Source: Fodinibacter sp963763015
GTDB lineage: Bacteria > Actinomycetota > Actinomycetes > Actinomycetales > Dermatophilaceae
DNA: 64,000 nt
Direction: 5' to 3'
NCBI GenBank assembly: GCA_963763015.1
Contig: CAVXML010000007.1
Span: 682,001-746,000 of the forward strand
Shown: piece by piece, positions 44,138 to 50,883 of the stretch
Layout: every line of letters starts with the position of its first letter
Position numbering within the stretch: position 1 is the first letter of the stretch
Notes under the pieces: model-generated
The model's database searches: none
What the model was told of the DNA's origin: nothing
The model's input: only the letters and a program-made list of their open reading frames with translations
Made by a program: the position numbers and the translations under genes

Positions 44138-44144
44138 TCCGAGG

Positions 44145-44519
44145 GTGAACCTGTCCCGGAAGTGCTCCAAGACGGCGTGCCGCCAGCCCGCGGTCGCCAC
44201 CTTGACGTACGTCTACTCCGACCGGGCAGCCGTCCTGGGGCCCCTGGCCACGTACGCCGAGCCGCACACGTACGACCTCTGCTCCCAGCACGCGACCGGG
44301 CTCACCGCGCCCCGCGGCTGGGACGTCGTCCGCCTCGTCACCGATTTCCCCGAGCCGCAGCCGACGCCCGACGACCTCCTGGCCCTCGCCGACGCCGTCC
44401 GTGAAGCCGGTCGTCCCCGAGCCGCGGCCGCCGCCGTAGTCCCGGAGAACGAGCCCGTCGTCGCCGGAGAGGTGCGCCGCGGCCACCTGCGTGTCCTTCG
44501 TGGAAGCTCCGAGGCCTGA
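44145..44519 (+). CDS. DUF3499 protein
   Basis: A 124-aa protein of the actinobacterial DUF3499 family. It begins MNLSRKCSKTACRQPAVATL, with the Cys pair that, together with the later YDLCSQHATG, forms a probable zinc ribbon. The C-terminal third is Ala-rich and poorly conserved. The family sits between the metallopeptidase-like gene and phosphomannomutase in mycobacteria too. Function unknown. The start is fixed by a -10 box seven bases upstream. The 3' end of the gene has been copied once downstream. Confidence 0.87.
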   Translation: MNLSRKCSKTACRQPAVATLTYVYSDRAAVLGPLATYAEPHTYDLCSQHATGLTAPRGWDVVRLVTDFPEPQPTPDDLLALADAVREAGRPRAAAAAVVPENEPVVAGEVRRGHLRVLRGSSEA

Positions 44520-44695
44520 CCCCCGGCGACGCCGTCCGTGAAGCCGGTCGTCCCCGAGCCGCGGCCGCCGCCGTAGTCCCGGATATCGAACCCGTCGTCG
44601 CCGGAGAGGTGCGCCGCGGCCGCGCAGGAGGTCTCTGATGAGTCCTGGGCCACCTGCGTGTCCTTCGTGGAAGCTCCGAGGCCTGACCCCCGGCC
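44391..44695 (+). repeat. Direct duplication of the DUF3499 3' end
   Basis: Bases 44391-44527 (from GACGCCGTCCGTGAAGCC through the stop) are repeated at 44528-44695. The second copy differs at a few bases and has an extra 31 bases near 44623-44655. The duplicate lacks a start and lies after the stop, so it is noncoding debris. The rest of the gap to 44928 shows no gene. Confidence 0.85.
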
Positions 44696-44928
44696 ACGCC
44701 CTCTGCTCCGCGAGCCCGCCGACCTCCACCCAAACGACGCTTCGCGTTCGCTCTGTCCGGACATCACAGAATGCTGCGAGGTCGCTCCGGAGGGAGCCGC
44801 CCATCCAGAGCGGGCAGAGAGACGAACTCCTCCCGCAGTACGACCCGACGCCACATGCACGGGCGACGACCGACACGGCCACCGCCCGGCGCGCGGTCAG
44901 CGCTGCGGGCAGAGCTCTCCCCACGCGC

Positions 44929-46263
44929 TCAGGACCGTCGTCGGAACGTGACGGTCTTGCGCCCGGCCGGGTCGGTGCGCACGGCGGTCGCATACGTCGG
45001 GTCGTGCGCGCAGCGGTGGTGGAAGCGGCACAGCGGCACAGCCAGGTGCAGGTCGGTGGCTCCTCCCCGCGCCCAGGGATCCTCATGGTGCAGCTCGCTC
45101 CAGGCGTACGGCCGGTCGCAGCCGTCCGCGGCGCACTCGTCGTATCTCGTCGCAAGGGCCACGCGCTGCGTCTCACTGAAGAACCGGTTCGAACGTCCGA
45201 GGTCGAGCGGCAGCGACGACCCTCCGAGCACCGCGGGCAGAATGCCGGCAGAGCACGCAAGGCGGCGCGTCTCGCTCGCGGACAGGTCGTGCCCGGTATC
45301 GATACGGGCGGCTCCGAGGTTCTCGCGCAACCTCTCATGGTCGATCGTGACGACGACCGTCGCCGACACCTTTCCGTTCAGCCGGTCCGTGGGCAGGTGC
45401 TCGAGAACCTCCACGAACGCCGCCCCGTACCGCTCCGCCCAGTCGACATCCTTGCCGCCGGCGAGCCGGCCACCCCCGGTGGCAGAACCGCCGTCAGGGC
45501 CCTCAGGCGACTGCTCCGAAGACCCGACTCGGCCACCCGGCTCCAGGGGCATGCGGCGGGGTGACGCGATCTGCTGGATGGTCTTCCTGAGGATCGCTCC
45601 GGCAAGCGCGGGCACCGTGAAGTGGCCGCTGACCGTGCCGTCGCGGTTGTCGTGCATGGTGAGCCGCACCCGCGCCTCGGCGCGAGCCTCCTCACCCCGC
45701 AGCTCGGCGTCCTCATGGGCGCGTGCCTCCTCCTCCGACCGCTCGGCGGCGAGAAGGGCCCGCCGCGCCGCTCGGCGCAGCCTGGCCGGGTCGAGGTGCT
45801 TCGCCTGAGTCACCAGGGACGTCTCGATCCTCGTGCGCTCTGCGTCGCTCAGCGTGTCCGGCAGGCGGCTCGTGGTTCCTGCGATGACGCTTGCGTGGGC
45901 TGTCGACACCTGGCCGTCGGCGAGCGCCTGCTTCGTCACCGGGAGCGACTCCTCCAGGGCCGTCGCAAGGGAGACGTCGGCCGCGGCCTTGCCGCCCCAC
46001 GACCGCGTGTTCGCGGCGAGCCACGCTGACGTACCGGACATACCCGCCCGCGCGCCGGCATCCTGCTGGTCGGCGGCAGCCACGAGCCGCAGCTTCAGTG
46101 CCTCCATTCGCGCGATGGCCCGGTCAACCTCCGCCACGTCATGACCACTGACCGCGCCCACTGCGCCTCTGTCGACCTCGTCGAGCACCGCGTGCACGCG
46201 GGCGACCCCCTCCACCACCGGAACGGTGCGGGAAGCCTCGTCGAGAGGGAGAGCCCTTGTCAT
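44929..46263 (-). CDS. DUF222 / HNH endonuclease (13E12-repeat family)
   Basis: A 444-aa protein. Residues 10-300 are the DUF222 helical domain (EVDRAIARMEALKLRLVAAA, AHASVIAGTTSRLPD). Residues 380-444 are an HNH nuclease: Cys pair in YDECAADGCDRP, the catalytic WSELHHEDPW, then CRFHHRCAHD. These proteins are multi-copy and mobile in actinobacteria, and in M. tuberculosis several are SOS-induced. TATACT six bases before the ATG gives a leaderless mRNA, and a LexA-like box lies in the spacer. The gene interrupts the order DUF3499-phosphomannomutase seen in mycobacteria, and its upstream region is richer in A+T, consistent with insertion. Confidence 0.88.
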   Translation of the reverse strand: MTRALPLDEASRTVPVVEGVARVHAVLDEVDRGAVGAVSGHDVAEVDRAIARMEALKLRLVAAADQQDAGARAGMSGTSAWLAANTRSWGGKAAADVSLATALEESLPVTKQALADGQVSTAHASVIAGTTSRLPDTLSDAERTRIETSLVTQAKHLDPARLRRAARRALLAAERSEEEARAHEDAELRGEEARAEARVRLTMHDNRDGTVSGHFTVPALAGAILRKTIQQIASPRRMPLEPGGRVGSSEQSPEGPDGGSATGGGRLAGGKDVDWAERYGAAFVEVLEHLPTDRLNGKVSATVVVTIDHERLRENLGAARIDTGHDLSASETRRLACSAGILPAVLGGSSLPLDLGRSNRFFSETQRVALATRYDECAADGCDRPYAWSELHHEDPWARGGATDLHLAVPLCRFHHRCAHDPTYATAVRTDPAGRKTVTFRRRS

Positions 46264-46269
46264 GCCTCG

Positions 46270-46292
46270 AGTATAAACGAACGTAGATACGA
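46270..46292 (-). promoter_or_regulatory. HNH gene promoter with LexA/SOS-like box
   Basis: On the minus strand TATACT is a near-perfect -10. Directly upstream TCGTATCTACGTTCGT (46277-46292) matches the actinobacterial SOS box TCGAAC-N4-GTTCGA at nine of twelve fixed positions. It lies between the -10 and the -35 region, a good place for repression. LexA binding is inferred from the match and from the known SOS control of relatives. Confidence 0.45.
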
Positions 46293-46433
46293 ATAACAGC
46301 GCGGGACAACGGATCTGTGGATATCGACAGCATCCCGACGACCCTGTGGATACAGGGGCTCCAAGCCCTGGCGACATGACCCGGTTCCGACAGGGCTGAC
46401 CGGCTTCCGAACCAGGCCCTTGGCCCCGCACCG

Positions 46434-46439
46434 TAGGCT
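46434..46439 (+). promoter_or_regulatory. -10 box of the phosphomannomutase gene
   Basis: TAGGCT ends eight bases before GTG 46448. Confidence 0.45.
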
Positions 46440-46447
46440 CCTCTGCC

Positions 46448-48183
46448 GTGACCGCCACCTCCCTCGCCGACATCGTCAAGGCCTACGACGTGCGTGGAAA
46501 GGTGCCCGACCAGCTCGACGCCCGAGTCGCACGCGCCCTCGGATCCGCGTTCGCCGAGGTGGTCGTGGCGCCCGACCACGTCTCCGGGTGCGTCGTCGGC
46601 CACGACATGCGCGACTCGAGCCCCGAGCTGGTGACTGCCTTCGCCGACGGTGTACGCAGTCGAGGCATCGACGTGACGCTCATCGGCCTGGCCAGCACGG
46701 ACGCCCTCTACTACGCCAGCGGGGCACTCGACCTGCCGGGCGCGATGTTCACCGCCAGCCACAACCCGGCGGAGTACAACGGCATCAAGCTGTGCCGGGC
46801 CGGCGCCCGTCCGGTCGGGCAGGACACCGGTCTTGGCGAGGTGGGCGCCCTCGCCGAGCGGATCCTCGACGGCGACGCACCCCAGCTCGATCCCCACCGG
46901 CGCGAGCAGGCCGACGCCCACGCCGGCAACACCGGGACCGCCCCTGCAGCCGACACCGCCACTGCTGCTGACACCGCCACTGCCACTGACACCGCCACTG
47001 CCGACACTGCCTGACACCGCCACTGACACCGCCACTGACGCCGACACTGCCACCGCCACTGCAGCCGACACCACCACTGCCACCGACACCGCCACTGCCA
47101 GCGACACCGCCACAGCCACCGACTCCGCCACAGCTACAACCACCGCCCGCCTCCAGCACCACCACCACGGCCGGCACCGCGGCCGCCACGGCCGGGACCG
47201 CCACCGCCACCCTCAGCCACCGCGACGTCCTCGCCGACTACGCCTCCTTCCTGCGCGACCTCGTCGACCTCTCGGGCATCCGCCACCTCACCGTCGTCGC
47301 CGACGCCGGCAACGGCATGGGCGGCTACACCGTCCCGGCGGTGCTGGGCACGGCCGCCGGCCTGCCCGAGCTCCCCTTGACGATCGTCCCGCTCTACTTC
47401 GAGCTCGACGGCACCTTCCCCAACCACGAGGCCAACCCCCTTGACCCCAGAAACCTCGTGGACCTCCAGGCAGCGGTCCGGCAGCACGGAGCCGACCTCG
47501 GCCTCGCCTTCGACGGTGACGCCGACCGCTGCTTCGTCGTCGACGAGCGCGGTGAACCCGTCAGTCCCAGCGCGATCACCGGCCTCATCGCGCGCCGTGA
47601 GGTGGCCCGTGCCGTCGCAGAGGGGGCGGATGCCGGCAGCGTGACGGTCGTCCACAACGTCATCACCTCTGCCCAGGTGCCCGAGGTCATCGCGGCCACA
47701 GGTGCCCGCGCCGTCCGAACCCGCGTCGGCCACTCCTTCATCAAGAGCGAGATGGCTCGCCACGGCGCCGTGTTCGGCGGTGAGCACAGCGCCCACTACT
47801 ACTTCCGCGACTTCTGGTTCGCCGACACGGGGATGCTCGCCGCCATGCACGTCCTCGCTGCCCTCGGTGAGCAGCCCGAGCCGCTCAGCGTCCTGATGGG
47901 CGACCTCCAGCGGTACGTCGCCTCGGGCGAGATCAACTCCACCGTCTCGGATGCCGTCGCCGCCACCGAGCGGGTGCGCACCTGGGCCGCCGACAAGGGG
48001 GTCGAGACCGACGAGCTCGACGGCCTGACCCTCGTCCACGCCGGGGGTGAGGGCGACCCGATGTGGTGGCTGAACCTGCGGGCCTCCAACACCGAGCCCC
48101 TGCTGCGGCTGAACGTGGAGGCGGCCGACGAGGCCACGATGGAGCGGGTCCGCGACGCCGTCCTGGCCATCGTCCGGTCCTGA
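46448..48183 (+). pseudogene. manB: Phosphomannomutase/phosphoglucomutase with low-complexity insert and frameshifts
   Basis: Converts mannose-6-phosphate to mannose-1-phosphate for GDP-mannose. The first part (IVKAYDVRGKVPDQ; phosphoserine loop FTASHNPAEYNGIK) runs in one frame to a stop at 47014. The rest (metal site LAFDGDADRCFVVDE, sugar site GGEHSAHYYFRDF, phosphate site NLRASNTEPLLRL) lies in another frame to 48183. Between is a 280-base Thr/Ala-Asp repeat. Dropping one base near 47012 and one near 47145 gives a single 577-aa protein with a DTATAT-type insert of about 110 residues. All catalytic motifs survive. It is either a pseudogene, a repeat-length switch or base error. Gene order matches the whiB2 locus of mycobacteria. 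Confidence 0.65.
46925..47205 (+). repeat. GACACCGCCACT-type repeat inside phosphomannomutase
   Basis: Imperfect copies of GACACCGCCACTGCC in 12-18-base steps. One frame reads D-T-A-T-A-T, the next P-P-L-P-T. Slippage in such a tract can change the reading frame of the gene, and two net one-base shifts are present here. Confidence 0.8.
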
Positions 48184-48232
48184 CCCGTGTGGGAGGATCG
48201 CCGGTGACCATCACCGCCCGAGAGAGGCCTTC

Positions 48233-48442
48233 ATGAGCGAGCAGGCAGCACCCATGTCGCAGATCGAGCCGTGGCTGCGCGAGATCCTGCGCTGCCCGGC
48301 CTGCCGCACAGAGCTGCGTGACGACACCGGCCCCACCGGTGAGCCTGAGCTCGTCTGCACGTCGAGCAGCTGCGGGCTCGCATACCGCATCGACGACGGC
48401 GTCCCGGTGCTCCTCGTCGACGAGGCCCGCCGCCCGGGCTGA
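48233..48442 (+). CDS. Trm112-family small zinc-ribbon protein
   Basis: A 69-aa protein of the Trm112/UPF0434 group. ILRCPACRTEL and LVCTSSSCGLAYRIDDGVPVLL give four Cys for a zinc ribbon. In eukaryotes and archaea such proteins activate methyltransferases; the bacterial role is not settled. GAGAGG precedes the ATG. Lies between phosphomannomutase and the SIS-domain gene, as in other actinobacteria. Confidence 0.88.
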   Translation: MSEQAAPMSQIEPWLREILRCPACRTELRDDTGPTGEPELVCTSSSCGLAYRIDDGVPVLLVDEARRPG

Positions 48443-48480
48443 CCCCGGCCCCAGGCCCCCGCAACCCTCCCGGCGATCCG

Positions 48481-48540
48481 CAGAACCACACCGACAGGCC
48501 CAGAACCACACCGACAGGCCCAGAACCACACCGACACGCC
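48481..48540 (+). repeat. Three 20-bp tandem repeats
   Basis: CAGAACCACACCGACAGGCC repeated three times head to tail (the third copy ends ACGCC), in the gap between the Trm112-like and SIS-domain genes. Copies are almost identical, so the expansion is recent. Confidence 0.92.
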
Positions 48541-48574
48541 CCCGGACCGCGACACGACGACAGGAAGAGCCACG

Positions 48575-49726
48575 ATGCCCTGGGTCGACGAAGGCCGGCT
48601 TGACGACCAGGACGCCCTGCGCGCCCTCGACACTCGCGACGCCCTGATCTCGCTGGCCTCCGCCGGTGCGCAGGTGCGCCGCGCCATCGTCTCGGCCGAC
48701 GAGGCAGGCATCACCCGCGTCGCAGGCGGTGAACGACCCCGCTCCGTGCTCGTGGCGGCGCTCGGTGGGTCCGCCCTCGTCTGCGACGTGCTCGACCTGC
48801 TCGCCGAGGCGGGCTCCCCGGTTCCCGTGACCACCCGCCGTGACGCCCCCCTCCCGGGGTGGGTCGGACCGCTCGACCTGGTCATCGCCGTGTCCCAGTC
48901 CGGTCGCGCCGTCGGACCCCTCGCCCTGGCCGCAGAGGCCGCCCGTCGCGGTGCCTCCCTCCTGACGGTCGGTGCCGCGGGCTCGCCGCTCGCCGACGTC
49001 AGCGCCCGAGCCCGTGGCGTCCACGTCGACGTCGCCATTCCCACCCCCTCCTCGCGCACCGCGCTGTGGTCCATGCTCACCCCGGTGCTTGTCGCGGCCG
49101 ACGTCCTCGGCCTCACCCCTTGTCCCACACCGACTCTAGAGCGGGTCGCCGACATCCTCGACGAGATCGCCGAGGAGTGCCGACCGTCGTCGGAGGCTTT
49201 CGTCAACCCGGCGAAGGTCCTGGCGACCAGCCTCGGTGAGACCGTGCCGGTCGTCCTCGGCGACGGCCTCCTGACCGGCGTGGCCGCGATGCGTGCCGCG
49301 TCGATGCTCGCTCGCACCGCCCGGGTCCCAGCGACTCACGGCTTCCTCCCGGATGCCGCCTCCCAGGTCGTCGCATGCCTCGACGGACCCTTCGGCTCCG
49401 GTCTGCGGGACAGCCGAGCGCGGGACCAGGACGTCTTCGCCGACCCCTTCCTCGACGGCCCCGCCGCCCCCAGGCTCGGGCTTCTCGCGCTCCGCGACCC
49501 CGACCTCGACCCGTCGGCCACGGCCCTCGCGGATGCCGTGCTGGCGTCGGCGCGGGAGGCCGGCGCCGTGGTCCTCGAACAGCAGGCCCGTACCGGTGCG
49601 CCGATCGAGCGGCTCGCCTCGCTCGTCGCGCTCACCGACTTCACCGCGACCTACCTCGCCCTCGGCCTGGGCCTCGACCCCTCGGTCTCACGGCACGTCG
49701 CCGAGCTGAGCGACCGCACCTCCTGA
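48575..49726 (+). CDS. SIS-domain protein, TobH/ManA-like (phosphomannose isomerase-type)
   Basis: A 383-aa protein with two sugar-isomerase (SIS) halves. SVLVAALGGSALVCDVLDLL and LDLVIAVSQSGRAVGPLALA are the phosphosugar-binding strands and Ser-rich loop; the second half has VPVVLGDGLLTGVAAMRAAS. Homologues (Rv3256c, called TobH) sit next to manB in mycobacteria and resemble the bifunctional phosphoglucose/phosphomannose isomerases of archaea. It may supply mannose-6-phosphate to the neighbouring mutase. GGAAG precedes ATG 48575. Confidence 0.87.
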   Translation: MPWVDEGRLDDQDALRALDTRDALISLASAGAQVRRAIVSADEAGITRVAGGERPRSVLVAALGGSALVCDVLDLLAEAGSPVPVTTRRDAPLPGWVGPLDLVIAVSQSGRAVGPLALAAEAARRGASLLTVGAAGSPLADVSARARGVHVDVAIPTPSSRTALWSMLTPVLVAADVLGLTPCPTPTLERVADILDEIAEECRPSSEAFVNPAKVLATSLGETVPVVLGDGLLTGVAAMRAASMLARTARVPATHGFLPDAASQVVACLDGPFGSGLRDSRARDQDVFADPFLDGPAAPRLGLLALRDPDLDPSATALADAVLASAREAGAVVLEQQARTGAPIERLASLVALTDFTATYLALGLGLDPSVSRHVAELSDRTS

Positions 49727-49780
49727 CGCGGGGCCCTCCGGGCCAAGCGAGCTCACGGAACGGAGACGTCGAGCGAAGAC

Positions 49781-49816
49781 GACACGCCGCCAGCGCTCGA
49801 GCCCCAACGGCGTGTC
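49781..49816. terminator. Hairpin between convergent genes
   Basis: GACACGCCG (49781-49789) pairs with CGGCGTGTC (49808-49816), followed by TTTG. It lies 55 bases after the SIS-domain stop and 100 bases from the end of the convergent YbaK gene. The rest of the 190-base gap shows nothing. Confidence 0.45.
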
Positions 49817-49915
49817 TTTGCCTCGGCGGCTGACCCCTCCCGTCGACAGGAGAGGACACGCCGCCGCCGCCCATCGGCTCGCGGCATGTTCTCTCCACTC
49901 GAGGCCCGGTGGCGC

Positions 49916-50452
49916 TCAGGGCAATGGCGAGGCGAGTGCAAGCCGTTCGGCGCCCGGCAGGGTGAGCAGGTCCTCGCCGGTCAGCAGCAGCTTGCTGCGT
50001 CGCAGCCCGCTGCCGACCACCACCTCGCCCGCGGCCACGACCGCCTCGTCGACGAGTATCGGCCAGCCCTGGGGCAGCCCGACCGGGGTGATCCCGCCGA
50101 ACTCCATGCCGGTCAGGCCGACGGCGTCGTCGTGTGCGGCGAACGAGATCTTGCGTGCCCCCAGGTGCCGCCGCACCACGCCGTTGACGTCGGCCCGGTG
50201 GGTGGCGAGCACCATGACGGCCGCATGGGTCACCGTCTCCCCGCGCCGACCCGTGACGACGACGCAGTTCGCACTGGCCGCCGGCGAGACGTCGTACGCC
50301 GCACAGAACGCCGCCGTGTCGGCGAGCGTGCCGTCGATCGGGGCGACGAGCAGGCCGGGGAGCGCACTCGCCGCGGCGGCGACCGGCGGCGCGAGCAGGT
50401 CGAGGTTGTCAGCGGTGGGGGACCAGTCGAGCGTTCCACGAGCGGACGGCAT
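49916..50452 (-). CDS. YbaK/EbsC-type aminoacyl-tRNA deacylase
   Basis: A 178-aa trans-editing protein that clears mischarged tRNA, usually Cys- or Ala-tRNA(Pro). VVVTGRRGETVTHAAVMVLA and RRHLGARKISFAAHDDAVGLTGMEFGGITPVGLP hold the conserved Lys and the GGxxP loop. ATG 50452 is chosen since TACGGT lies exactly six bases upstream. Confidence 0.9.
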   Translation of the reverse strand: MPSARGTLDWSPTADNLDLLAPPVAAAASALPGLLVAPIDGTLADTAAFCAAYDVSPAASANCVVVTGRRGETVTHAAVMVLATHRADVNGVVRRHLGARKISFAAHDDAVGLTGMEFGGITPVGLPQGWPILVDEAVVAAGEVVVGSGLRRSKLLLTGEDLLTLPGAERLALASPLP

Positions 50453-50883
50453 ACGGCGACCGTAACCGAGGTCCACCCAACGCGGCAGCCACCCTGCGTA
50501 CGGCGGAGGAGCCGGTCGCCCGGTGCCTTGATCCTCCACGGCCTACCGGCCGACGGGCCCGTCGACCGGGATGCCGTCGAAGTGCGCACCTCGCGCTCGG
50601 CCGGCCGGCAGGGGAACAAGCCGGATGCCGTGCGAGGTTGCGCTGCCATGATGGGTCTTCCCCGGCTACTGACGCGCTCCGTGCCGGCGGCCACGGCTGC
50701 CATCGCCGCCTCTGAGATGCACCTGCCCTGACCTGCGGCCGGATGCCGCCGGCCCGGTCCCCGCGCCGAGGCTCGCGGCGCTGTCGGAACCGCCGCCGAC
50801 GTGCCGTCGCCGATTGCCACGCCGCAGGAACTTGGGCAGACTCGACGCAGGCATCGCCACGACTCGGCGGTGAGGAGGCTCCG
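50453..50883. other. Gap between YbaK gene and signalling operon
   Basis: 430 bases. On the minus side TACGGT (50459-50464) is the -10 of the YbaK gene. A 27-codon ORF (50648-50731) starting ATGATG has no ribosome site or promoter box and is probably chance. Three copies of the octamer GGATGCCG occur here. GAGGAGG just before 50884 is the ribosome site of the kinase gene. No clear promoter was found for the operon. Confidence 0.5.

Noticed and set aside
48481..48540. A CRISPR or iteron origin
   Set aside because: Three head-to-tail 20-bp copies without spacers, and no replication gene nearby.
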